Assembly (NCBI GenBank): GCA_045535235.1
Contig: JAZSLG010000130.1
Location: 1-33,467, forward strand
Direction of reading: 5' to 3'
Length of the DNA stretch: 33,467 nucleotides
DNA from: Stercoripulliclostridium_A sp045535235
GTDB taxonomy: Bacteria; Bacillota; Clostridia; Christensenellales; DTU072
The position numbers and the translations under genes were made by a program. The notes under the pieces were generated by a model. It made no database searches and was not told the origin of the DNA. It worked only from the letters and a program-made list of their open reading frames with translations. Positions 8,109 through 17,000 of the stretch are shown here, one piece after another (within the stretch, counting starts at the first letter, position 1; each line of letters opens with the position of its first letter).

Positions 8109-8131
8109 ATTATATCATAATCATGTTGTCA
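8109..8131 (-). promoter_or_regulatory. Extended -10 promoter of the fructosamine-kinase-like gene
   Basis: On the minus strand TATAAT (8114-8109) is preceded by TGA, an extended -10; no good -35 lies at the usual distance. The 5' leader would be about 70 nt, ending in an AAAGGAGAG ribosome site. A TTGACA lies 12 bp from the -10, too close to serve as its -35. Confidence 0.55.
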
Positions 8132-8145
8132 ATATCATTTTAATG

Positions 8146-8174
8146 TTGTAATTAAGAAGAAATTATGATAGAAT
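8146..8174 (+). promoter_or_regulatory. Promoter of the AraC-family gene, predicted leaderless
   Basis: -35 TTGTAA (8146-8151), 17-bp spacer, TGA then -10 TAGAAT (8169-8174), six bases, then the ATG at 8181. The expected +1 falls on the A of that ATG, the same geometry as the fucose operon promoter. Confidence 0.72.
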
Positions 8175-8180
8175 AAACCT

Positions 8181-8921
8181 ATGGAAAACAATAAACTTGT
8201 AAGCATTAACATTTTACCGCCGACCAATAACCCTATTTTTGAGCAACGGGAAACTTGCGTTACTCATACTCCTTATATGGTAGAAACTGCCTTTTACTCA
8301 TTAGTGCAAGCTGGAGAGGTTGAAAAGGTTAAAATCAGTATAAATGCCTTTATAAAAGATGGTATTGTTATCGGTAGGCTTTCTAACGATTCCCTTAGAC
8401 AAATACAATACTGGGCAGTTTGTTGCATTACCCTTGGAACAAGATACGCCATACAAGGCGGATTAGACGAAATGATAGCTTACAATCTAGCAGATTCTTT
8501 TATCATAAAGATAGATAAAATGAACAAGCCCGAAGAAATTGTTGATTACCTAATAACCGTTTTTATAAAGATTACCGAGTCGGTAAAAGAACATTCCCAC
8601 CCAACTTACTCAAAGGAAATTCATGCTTGCATAAACTATATTGACAAACACCTTCACGAAAAACTGACGATTGAAAGTATTGCTACTGAAATGGGATATA
8701 GTAAATCTTGGTTACCCAGAAAATTCAAAAAGGAGACCGAAACTTCACTAACTGACTATATAATGTCAAAAAAGATTGAAGAAGCAAAATCGTTGTTACG
8801 TAGTAATACTCCTCAAAACATTGTCGCTTACACGCTTGGCTTTTGCTCACAAACCCATTTTATACAATGCTTCAAAAAGTATTGTGGAATTACGCCAAAT
8901 CAATTTGTACATAAGTTATAA
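8181..8921 (+). CDS. AraC-family transcriptional regulator
   Basis: A 246-residue DNA-binding regulator. The C-terminal ~100 residues (about 147-245) carry the two helix-turn-helix motifs of the AraC/XylS family: INYIDKHLHEKLTIESIATEMGYSKSWLPRKFKKET and TPQNIVAYTLGFCSQTHFIQCFKKYCGITPNQF. The N-terminal ~140 residues are mostly helical, not an obvious cupin, and resemble the effector part of regulators that precede YesN-type domains; no ligand can be named. The ATG has no Shine-Dalgarno and follows directly on a promoter, suggesting a leaderless transcript. It is the only sugar-type regulator near the fucose operon and so a reasonable candidate controller, but this is inference from position. 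No clear terminator follows. Confidence 0.9.
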   Translation: MENNKLVSINILPPTNNPIFEQRETCVTHTPYMVETAFYSLVQAGEVEKVKISINAFIKDGIVIGRLSNDSLRQIQYWAVCCITLGTRYAIQGGLDEMIAYNLADSFIIKIDKMNKPEEIVDYLITVFIKITESVKEHSHPTYSKEIHACINYIDKHLHEKLTIESIATEMGYSKSWLPRKFKKETETSLTDYIMSKKIEEAKSLLRSNTPQNIVAYTLGFCSQTHFIQCFKKYCGITPNQFVHKL

Positions 8922-9258
8922 TCCAATTTTTTAATTACAATTATTGAGTGCATCACGTTAAAAATAACACGCATTACCTTGTAGGTTTGTATCCTCTTAT
9001 CAGTTAAAAACATATACTATAATGATGCTTTGCAAATCAATATGCGGGCGGTACTCGATCGGTATCTGCGCACTTGCTAATCACCCAAATTGGTTAACGA
9101 TTGGTACAAAATGCGTTATATTTTACATTGATATAGAACACCTATGGCGTTCTACCACCTGAGTGAAACGCTGTGGGTGCATTTTAGTATATTTCCAAAA
9201 CATTTTCTATATGGAATTTATTCAAAATAATATTATTTTTACGTTATTAAAAATATTA
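8922..9258. other. Gene-free interval with possible RNA secondary structure
   Basis: No convincing gene is present. A perfect TATAAT at 9018-9023 with a poor -35 precedes a stretch that is less AT-rich than its surroundings. Two small hairpins lie close together: AGAAC with GTTCT (9135-9153) and CACCTGAGTG with CGCTGTGGGTG (about 9156-9179), the latter followed by CATTTTAG. No known riboswitch or RNA family could be recognised by eye. Downstream of 9190 the sequence is plain AT-rich DNA leading into the tetR promoter. Confidence 0.35.
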
Positions 9259-9288
9259 TTGACAAGTCATTTCTTAATGCTTTATAAT
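9259..9288 (+). promoter_or_regulatory. Promoter of the tetR-lipoprotein operon
   Basis: -35 TTGACA (9259-9264), 18-bp spacer, -10 TATAAT (9283-9288). The predicted start of transcription lies inside the adjacent tandem palindrome, so a bound repressor would block initiation. Confidence 0.8.
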
Positions 9289-9318
9289 TAGTACGTATAC
9301 TAATAGTACGTGTACTAA
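9289..9318. promoter_or_regulatory. Tandem palindromic operator, probably for the TetR protein
   Basis: Two abutting 15-bp units, TAGTACGTATACTAA (9289-9303) and TAGTACGTGTACTAA (9304-9318), differ at one base. Each is close to a palindrome (TAGTAC/GTACTA-type half sites). They cover the expected transcription start of the operon, which is the classical place for TetR autorepression. The assignment to this TetR is inferred from position. Confidence 0.7.
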
Positions 9319-9339
9319 TATTAAATTGAGGTGATACGT

Positions 9340-10023
9340 ATGTCTCACATAAATAGAAAGCGTGGCGATACGCGAATGCAAATCATAAGGACTGGAGCAA
9401 AACATTTTATTGAGGATGGATATACTAAAACAACAATGAAGAAGATTTCCCAAGAGCTTGATCTTAGTCCCGGAAACATTACATTCTATTTTCCCACTAA
9501 AGATCACCTACTCGCCGTTCTTGTCAACGAGTTGTTTGATTTCCAAAATCTTATGATTAAAGAAGCCCCTTTAGGCGAAAAAAGCGCCCTTTACGTCTAT
9601 TGTTTAGAGTTCATAGCTATGGTTGCACTTTGTAGTGAAGACGAGGTTGCCAAGGATTTTTATATTTCCGCCTACACCTCCCCCTACACGCTTGACCTTA
9701 TAAGAAAAAACGACGTAATCAAAGCAAAGGAAGTTTTCCATAGCTTTTGCGATGGTTTTTCTGAAGCAGACTGGATGACAGCAGAAACGCTAGTTTCCGG
9801 CATTGAATACGGTGCTATAACTTTTTCAAACCAACAAACCAAACTAAATTTTGTAATAGAAAAGGCGCTAAACTCCATACTGACTCTTCACGGCGTACCC
9901 GATGACGTACGCGCTGAAAACGTAAATCGCGCCCTTTCCATAGACTACTTAACGTTTAGCAAGCGTATTCTTAGCGAGTTCCGAGAATATCTTGACAAAG
10001 TAAACGAAATTTCAGAAATATAA
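9340..10023 (+). CDS. TetR/AcrR-family transcriptional regulator
   Basis: A 227-residue TetR-type repressor. Residues about 10-60 hold the three-helix DNA-binding domain, with GAKHFIEDGYTKTTMKKISQ, LDLSPGNITFYFPTKDHLLAVL as helices 1-4. The remaining helical part is the ligand/dimer domain and is family-specific, so no ligand can be named. The start is placed at the ATG at 9340, preceded by GAGGTGAT; an in-frame GTG at 9331 overlaps that ribosome site. The gene begins just downstream of two tandem 15-bp near-palindromes overlapping the transcription start, suggesting autoregulation. It is 15 nt upstream of the lipoprotein gene and must be cotranscribed with it. Confidence 0.9.
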   Translation: MSHINRKRGDTRMQIIRTGAKHFIEDGYTKTTMKKISQELDLSPGNITFYFPTKDHLLAVLVNELFDFQNLMIKEAPLGEKSALYVYCLEFIAMVALCSEDEVAKDFYISAYTSPYTLDLIRKNDVIKAKEVFHSFCDGFSEADWMTAETLVSGIEYGAITFSNQQTKLNFVIEKALNSILTLHGVPDDVRAENVNRALSIDYLTFSKRILSEFREYLDKVNEISEI

Positions 10024-10038
10024 AAAGGAGGTAACAAC

Positions 10039-12330
10039 ATGAAAAAATTAGCAACTATTTTTATTGTGTTAATGATGATTACGCTCTTAATGATAGGATG
10101 TACCACTCCAGATAATAGTACAGGCGACACTCCGAATGATAATGTGAACCTAGATAACGTTGAGCTTGATGCGGAATCTATGGTAAAACTTCTTCTTGCT
10201 GAAGAGCGCCTCAACGCTGCACTACTCAAAAACAAAGGTGACGTGTTTGAAGAAGGCGTCAAAGTTATGAATACTCTTGCCAAAAAGGCAATTGAGAGCA
10301 TTAATTTCGTAGACGACTATACAACGGAAAGCGCAACCATAAGATTACAAAATCAACGTCAACTGCTAACCCTTAATGCCTCCCAGGATACCGTTATTTT
10401 TGATAACGAGCATGGCGGAGGAAAGGTAACCTTTAATGGAGAGAATTATCTCATTAGCGACTTTGTCGAAGTTTCAAACTCATACGATTCCTTTTCCTCA
10501 ACGGCAAACCATATTGCATTCATGGCAGAAGATGCAGCAAATCTAATTGATAATATAAAGAAAAATGTTCGCATTGTTGACAAATGGGTACTCATTGGTG
10601 GCTTTGTGGAATACTATCTCCACGTTGGTGAAAACGAAGAAATACTTTATGAAAGATCCTCTTATAATTACAAAATATGCAGACGTTACGTAAACGAGCA
10701 AGGCAACAACGTATACGAATTCTTATCACACGAATATAGTAACGGATTCGTCGAAAGGCTTACATATATCCCGGGGCTTCACTTTGAAACTGCAAGAGGA
10801 TTTTACTCAAATGGTATTTTCAACCAAGACGACCACCTTATATGCGACAACTCAAAGGGTTATTGGGAAACCTATTGGGTAGGCCCACATTCAACTCACG
10901 TAAACGTTTCATATATGGTTATGAAAGACGACATTTGCTATGACTCTTTTTATGACCCAGCCATTGAAAAGACCAACTTTTTAAAGATTATCAGCGCAGA
11001 CAAGACCTCCGACATTTTCTGGTATCAAGGATACGAGGATTCCGAGAACGTTATGTTTGACGTACACTTTTCCGGCTTTAACAACATAAAGGGTGTTAGG
11101 GTAAATGAGATTGAATACTATGATATGGGTGGAGACCTTGGAGAAATCCCCCTCCCCACCGGCACATCAACTATGACCATTGTTCTAGATAATGGACAAG
11201 AAATTAACGAAGGCGACACCTTCCTTGATGGCAAGGTAAAGATAGATACTATTCGTACCACCATGACCTACCCCGATTACATTGGTTCATTTTCATTAAT
11301 CATAGAAGCTCCTACTGTGAATGAAAAGCTCGCAATGTTCAAAGACTTTATTCACGAGGTAGGTCTTACAAGCCGTCATAATATTGATAACGTTATATCC
11401 GGTGTAGTAAGAGCCTTTGACGAGCTACGCGAAATAACGAAATACCACGTATGGAATGGGTTAAATCAGTCAAGCGAAGAAAACGTGCGCAAAGCAATTG
11501 ACATTGAAAACAAAAAAACTGAAAAGTTTATGGAGCTATACACCTCTGTTAAAGATGCTAGTGTCATTGACTTTAGCGACAAGGTAGCAGTCGAATTAAA
11601 CGCACACTTTGGAGAGGTATCCGTCCAGTCTTTTAGCGAAACCGTTCATTCGGGGCTTAGCCTTTCCATAGGCTCCCTTACCCTATCCATATCCGACACC
11701 CTTCTCTTTATAGAAAATCAAGGTTATACCATAAACTTTGCCCTATCCTCCGAATCAGGTCTTGTTCACCTTGAACAGAAAACCGGAAAAGGTACCGCAC
11801 TCTTTACAAAAGGCGAAACCTTCTCCGTTACCATTGAGAACGTTACCATGGATATTCCCGTTCTCATTGACGGTGAATATAAAATGGTAGCATATATCGC
11901 AACGGACGACGGAATACGCTCATCGGCTTATACACCCTTTGCGTTTGAAGTAGTGGACACCGAATCAGAAAACAAAATTGAAAAATCAAGAATCGTTGCA
12001 GAAAAATTAAGTGGAGGCGAGCTTGTTCTTACCTACACCACCGTGCCGGACGTTAATACCTCTCTATCATATGAAGGAACTCTTGCCTACGAAGACCTCT
12101 ACTCGCAAATAGCAGGCATTGCATGTGAGCATGGCATTCCATCAAACAACAATATTGAGATGCTAACCGACGTAGAAAACATGGTTTATACCTCCTTAAT
12201 TGGCGATGAAACAGAAATTACAAGTGGAGTATATCGTCTTGCTTACAACATGCAAAACGGAGAAAAAACGGTTGAGGGCTACATTTACGTTACACTAACC
12301 GTCTCCACCCCCATACCAACGGACCAATAA
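10039..12330 (+). CDS. Large lipoprotein of unknown function
   Basis: A 763-residue exported lipoprotein. The N-terminus has a hydrophobic stretch and the lipobox LMIG-C with Cys21, followed by a flexible Thr/Asn/Asp-rich linker (22-45), so the mature protein is membrane-anchored on the outer face. The remainder is mixed strand and helix with no recognised family: about 50-330 contains repeated YxYxxxRxYV-type segments (a bacterial lipoprotein fold made of fibre-like strands), and about 370-420, 515-620 and 640-760 look like separate beta-rich domains. The ribosome site AAAGGAGG is very strong. It shares the promoter and tandem operator of the TetR gene, so its expression probably responds to whatever ligand the regulator senses. 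Lipoprotein status is secure; function unknown. Confidence 0.8.
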   Translation: MKKLATIFIVLMMITLLMIGCTTPDNSTGDTPNDNVNLDNVELDAESMVKLLLAEERLNAALLKNKGDVFEEGVKVMNTLAKKAIESINFVDDYTTESATIRLQNQRQLLTLNASQDTVIFDNEHGGGKVTFNGENYLISDFVEVSNSYDSFSSTANHIAFMAEDAANLIDNIKKNVRIVDKWVLIGGFVEYYLHVGENEEILYERSSYNYKICRRYVNEQGNNVYEFLSHEYSNGFVERLTYIPGLHFETARGFYSNGIFNQDDHLICDNSKGYWETYWVGPHSTHVNVSYMVMKDDICYDSFYDPAIEKTNFLKIISADKTSDIFWYQGYEDSENVMFDVHFSGFNNIKGVRVNEIEYYDMGGDLGEIPLPTGTSTMTIVLDNGQEINEGDTFLDGKVKIDTIRTTMTYPDYIGSFSLIIEAPTVNEKLAMFKDFIHEVGLTSRHNIDNVISGVVRAFDELREITKYHVWNGLNQSSEENVRKAIDIENKKTEKFMELYTSVKDASVIDFSDKVAVELNAHFGEVSVQSFSETVHSGLSLSIGSLTLSISDTLLFIENQGYTINFALSSESGLVHLEQKTGKGTALFTKGETFSVTIENVTMDIPVLIDGEYKMVAYIATDDGIRSSAYTPFAFEVVDTESENKIEKSRIVAEKLSGGELVLTYTTVPDVNTSLSYEGTLAYEDLYSQIAGIACEHGIPSNNNIEMLTDVENMVYTSLIGDETEITSGVYRLAYNMQNGEKTVEGYIYVTLTVSTPIPTDQ

Positions 12331-12351
12331 ATTAGGTACTCTATAACCACC

Positions 12352-12386
12352 AACAAGCCCTTACTTTCTTGTAAGGGCTTGTTTAA
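12352..12386 (+). terminator. Terminator after the lipoprotein gene
   Basis: A perfect 13-bp stem (12352-12364 with 12371-12383), a 6-nt loop and a short T-run. It begins 22 nt after the lipoprotein stop codon. Confidence 0.9.
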
Positions 12387-12462
12387 TAAACACAAATGAT
12401 AGGAAATAATTGTATTAATGTTTTGAAGTAGCCTACTTATACCTTATGTATACTCGATATCG

Positions 12463-12490
12463 AAAAAAAGCCACTCTTTCGAGTGGCTTT
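12463..12490 (-). terminator. Terminator of the single-pass membrane protein gene
   Basis: A perfect 10-bp stem (12467-12476 with 12481-12490) with a TTTC loop. On the minus strand it is followed by a T-run given by the A-run at 12463-12469. It begins 21 nt after the stop codon. Confidence 0.9.
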
Positions 12491-12510
12491 AATTAAGTTG
12501 TAATTAGTGT

Positions 12511-13920
12511 TTAACGATAGGTACCGTATTCTTCGGGGGTGTATTTCTTTAGTTCTTCGTAGAAGGGTAGTTCACTCTTTGGTTTACCAACGTGTTCGCT
12601 ATCCCCTATCCATCTATTAGCAAAACCTTGCAAAACGGTATCGTGGTCATAGCAATGAGCCTCGGTACTATAGTTATCTGCAGTCATGGTAATGGAGAGA
12701 CCTAATTTTTCAAATCCGCCTTGCATAACCCATCTTTCGCTTGTACCCCAAGTTCTAAAATATCCGTTTTCAAATACGGTCATGTTTACTTCTAGTTTGT
12801 CATAGTAATATGAATAATCATCGACGTATTCAAATACGAGTTCTGGAACGTACATCATGTAAAGTTGTTCTGCGTAGTAGGTTGCACTCTTATCGGTGCC
12901 ACGATTGTATTCGGTATCAACTTTGAAGTCTACTGAATAATAGTCCATGGTCTTCTTGCTACCAACAATCGAGCCGGGATGCTTGGTGATTTTAACGCTA
13001 GAACCAACAATCGTTTCGGGATTGATAACGTGAATTGATAGGTCTGGTGCGGTTAATCCGTAAGGATCATACCAGTTGGGGTCGCTAAAGTCGCGTAGAT
13101 ACTTGGATTCAGCTGCTACTTCTTCTGCAGTTTTCATATCATAATTGGATTTTTTATCTGCAAAAGAACCTGTTGCGCTCGTGGAAGTAATGAGTGCGCT
13201 TTGGGTGTTACCATTCCAAGTAATCTTGCCTTCGGGCGTTTCTATCATTCTTCTTGCAAAGGGTAGTATAACGCGAATAATGGTATCACCCAAACTTACC
13301 AAACTCTCGTTCGTAGCAGTAATACCGCCTTCGGGTATTTGAGTATATTCTTCCGATGCTACGTAGGTTTGATTCTTTGCCTTGAAAGCATCTATGCCCT
13401 CTCTAGTAATGCTGGTGGGTTTATCGTTTGAAGACAACATAGTATAATACGTTGAGGTCATTTTCATTTCACCACCAACGGCCTCTTCTTTGTCGTTCAA
13501 TATGATGGTTCCGGTTGCATTACCGCCACCCGTTGAATATTTGGCTCTCTCGGGTGCAGTCGCGTTAGCTAGGCATCCTACTCTATAAATAATGTAGGCA
13601 GCTTTCGCTTTTTGCTCATCGGTTGCATCGTCTTGCATAGCTAGCTCAATTTCATCTCTAAACTGTGCAAAATGGTCCGTATAATCAACGTAGATGCTAT
13701 TCTCGTCTTCTAAGGTTGTAACTGGGGCAAACCCAAAAGGTTCATAATAAGCACCCAGGTCGGCGTTTTGGGGATTAGCCCAAATAACGTCCCAAAAGAA
13801 ACCCAAAAGCGTTCCGCCTACGATTGCAATTATAACTGCAATAACAATAAGCGCAATAGCCCATTTAGGAAATTTCTTGCGTGGCTTAGTTGGACTTTGT
13901 TTTTGAATTTTTTTACACAT
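12511..13920 (-). CDS. Single-pass membrane protein with large external domain, function unknown
   Basis: A 469-residue protein with a short Lys/Arg-rich cytoplasmic end (KKIQKQSPTKPRKKFPK), one membrane helix (about 20-42, WAIALIVIAVIIAIVGGTLLGFFW) and about 425 external residues. The helix is not followed by a cleavage site, so it likely stays as an anchor. The external part is rich in Tyr, Thr and Asp with alternating strand patterns (VDYYSVDFKVDTEYNRG, LVFEYVDDYSYYYDKLEVNMTVF); no family is recognised. The start is placed at the ATG at 13920, six bases after AGAGGA; a TTG at 13953 lies upstream of that site. The gene lies 120 nt downstream of the giant repeat protein on the same strand but has its own promoter. 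A role with the giant protein at the cell surface is only a guess. Confidence 0.75.
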   Translation of the reverse strand: MCKKIQKQSPTKPRKKFPKWAIALIVIAVIIAIVGGTLLGFFWDVIWANPQNADLGAYYEPFGFAPVTTLEDENSIYVDYTDHFAQFRDEIELAMQDDATDEQKAKAAYIIYRVGCLANATAPERAKYSTGGGNATGTIILNDKEEAVGGEMKMTSTYYTMLSSNDKPTSITREGIDAFKAKNQTYVASEEYTQIPEGGITATNESLVSLGDTIIRVILPFARRMIETPEGKITWNGNTQSALITSTSATGSFADKKSNYDMKTAEEVAAESKYLRDFSDPNWYDPYGLTAPDLSIHVINPETIVGSSVKITKHPGSIVGSKKTMDYYSVDFKVDTEYNRGTDKSATYYAEQLYMMYVPELVFEYVDDYSYYYDKLEVNMTVFENGYFRTWGTSERWVMQGGFEKLGLSITMTADNYSTEAHCYDHDTVLQGFANRWIGDSEHVGKPKSELPFYEELKKYTPEEYGTYR

Positions 13921-13961
13921 ATCCATTCCTCTAAATAGATTTTTATATACCAAGTACTATG

Positions 13962-13990
13962 ATTTTACATTTTTACAAAGTAAAAGTCAA
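13962..13990 (-). promoter_or_regulatory. Promoter of the single-pass membrane protein gene
   Basis: On the minus strand -35 TTGACT (13990-13985), 17-bp spacer, -10 TAAAAT (13967-13962). The 5' leader would be about 35 nt and ends with the AGAGGA ribosome site. Confidence 0.7.
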
Positions 13991-14040
13991 TATGCTTTTT
14001 CTTTGTAATTATGCTTGCTAAACTTAGCGTTTAATAAATA

Positions 14041-17000
14041 CTATTGCTCCCAAGGATAGATTGGAAGTTTGGACCCCTTCTTCTTACCCCACTTAGCGTA
14101 AAGAGTAAGGTTCTTTCTTCCCATCTTACTTACGTTTGCTTTCTTAGTGCAAGCTTCATCCTCGTACCAACCTTCAAACTTCATACCGTCGATAAAGGAT
14201 TGCGGGATCTTGGTCTTTGTTCCTTTACCCATAGTCTTTGCGTAAAGTCTGGTCTTCTTGGAAGGTCTTTGATTGCGTCCTGCTTTTTCGGTAAACTCTT
14301 CATCGGCGTACCAACCTTGGTAGCACATACTTTGTACTTTTGGCTTGGGTAAATCTACCTTAGTACCGAAACGAGCTTTTACTGCATCAATGCTTCCTCC
14401 CTCGACTTCCACGCCGTTTGCGACAAACTTGATGGTACGCGTCTTTTTGAGGAATGCTATTACCAATAGTATTACGAGCAATACCAATGCTATCGCTACG
14501 CTCAAGGCCAACCATCCGCTATAAGCTTTAGCAATTGCGGAAGGAGCAGGTTCGTATATAAATACGAAAGCGTCAAGTTTATCGGTCGCAACCAATACGT
14601 ACCCATCCTCTACGACGTACTCAAGCTCGGTTTCCTCGCCGTTTGAAACGTTTACGATACGGAAATCGCTACCTTGTAGTTCGGCGGGAATTAACATTTT
14701 TACGCTTGCGTTACCATTCAAAACGTTTACTTGATTTTCATATACCAAGCTTAACTCGTAAACGGCTGCGACACGCTCACCGCCACTTAGCTTAACGGGA
14801 ACGTCATATCTCTCGGTCAAGCCGACGGAAGTAACGGTACTTTCAATTACGGAGCCGGGCATAAAGCCGTTTTCACTTTCCACGTTAACGTCGACCTTTT
14901 CTTCACCCTCCTTAACAGGGCTTTGGATAGCAAGGCTCTTAATGGTTAGTTTAGCATCAAGATCACGTATAACGTAGTTATTGCCCGCGTCAAGAGTTGC
15001 TTTAATCGTATAGATACCGGCTTCGGAAACCTCGTAGTCGGATACGATATTGCCATCTTTATCAAATATTTGAATGCTTACGTTAATACTATCACCATAT
15101 TGTGTTTTGTTCTTAGAAATTTGTACGCCGTGTCCTTTGCCGTTAAATACTACTTCCTTATCAAATAACTCTACACCGGAAATTTCAACCGGATTAATGG
15201 TCATCGTTTGCTTTTGAGTCTTTTGTGATACTTTATAGTTGGGGTTACCGAGTGAAACAACCTCTGCTACGTATTTACCTGCGTTTTTACCGCTATTATT
15301 AGCGTAAACAAGTTCAACGTCGTCGCCTGCCAACAAGCCTTTAACCGTTGCTTTAACGTTATGGTCCTTGCCGTCGTAGGTTATCTCTTTTACCTTATCC
15401 CAAACCAAGTCGACTTCCTTGGCTTCTACGTACCAATTTTTACTTGCTGATACCATCGTATAGTTAGAGTTTGCATTTGCGAGGGTTGCGTTTACGGTAT
15501 ATTCACCAGCATTTGTAGCTTGGTTACCACTCAAAAGGATTTCAACTGCATCTTCCTCACCCTCAACGATGCATCCGCTTGCGAAAATGGGTGTCAACTC
15601 ATAGTTTTTCTTTGCATATACGAAGCGAATATCTTGGGTTAAATTGTAAACGTCCACGCCGTCGGTCCATGCATTAACTAAAATTTGACGAGGTAGTATA
15701 CTAAATTGAGCATCCTTTTCTTGAGATAGACTATAGTTGACGCTATCTGCACCGCTAAGAGCGTTTACACTTACTTTGTAAAGAGCACTATTAGCGTTAA
15801 TTGCAGTAAAGGAATAATCACCGTTAAAGTTGATTAGCTCGCTTGCAAGACCGTTAATATTATTCTCCACGCTAATGCTAATTTCGTCTCCATCCACGAT
15901 GCCTGCAACGTTTAGCGTTAAACCTTGCGCTTTGCCATTATATACGCCTTCGTTATTAGAAATGTTATTCCATGATAGAACGATTTCTTTAACGCCAATA
16001 ACTATATCGGAGTAAAGAATCTTTTCGTTATAGTTGTCACCTGCGTTTAGTGTTGCACTAACTTGATAATTACCCGCGTCTTTAATAGCGGAAGAAACCT
16101 CGTTAACGTTTACACCACCCGCGGTGATACCGCTAAGAGTATATTCAACCGTAATTTCGTCGCCGTAAACGGTAGTAGTGCCACTAAGAGTTACACTCTT
16201 CATGGTGCCGTCGTATACGGTGTTCACGCCTTCTAGAGTAATGCCGGTTATATCGGCTTTATCAATTACCATGGTAGCATTCAAAGTCAAAGGTTGATAA
16301 TTTGCACCTGCGTCTAAGATTGCTTCTATATTATATGTACCCGCGTCAACTGCTTCGCTATAATTTATACCACCAGAGTATACAATATCGATTACATCGC
16401 CAAATTGAGTCGTGTTGCTGGAAACGTATACTCCGTGGGTGGTCTTATCGTAAACGAATGAAGCATCTAGTAATTCTACTCCTAGTATGGATGCTCTAAC
16501 TATACTCCACTCTTGAGAGGTGGATTCGGGCAATTTATAATTGTCTTTATCAATACCGGAAATTTCACTTACGTTCGCGTTATAGTCACCCGAATTAATT
16601 GCTTTGTCGCCCGTAACAACTGCTTGAACGCTATCGCTACCGACTATTCCGGTCAAGGTTGCTTCTATGAAACGCTCTACCTTTGAATACTGACAAAGGA
16701 AACCCGCCCAACCGAATACGTTGTCGCTTGCATCAATTTCGCCAAGGCTATCGGTGGACCAATCTATACCAAGAACTTTCTTATTAATTGTCCAGTTTGC
16801 ACTTACGACGGCATCGTCCAAAGTATAGTTAGTAGTGCTTCCTAAGCTTAAAGTTACGGAGTACTCACCTGCGTTCTTGGTAGCAATCGTGACATCCAAA
16901 ACACCTTCCACAGAACCACTTACGTAAACCTCTTCTTCATATCCTGCAATCATGCCGTTTACAACTGCTTTTACTCCTTGCAATTCTCCATTATAGGTAT

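Noticed and set aside
9022..9162. A 46-residue reading frame on the plus strand in the gap before tetR.
   Set aside because: No ribosome binding site; its two ATGs overlap a TATAAT, and the composition (many Cys/Trp/His in a short span) does not look like a protein here. Kept only as part of the possible RNA region.
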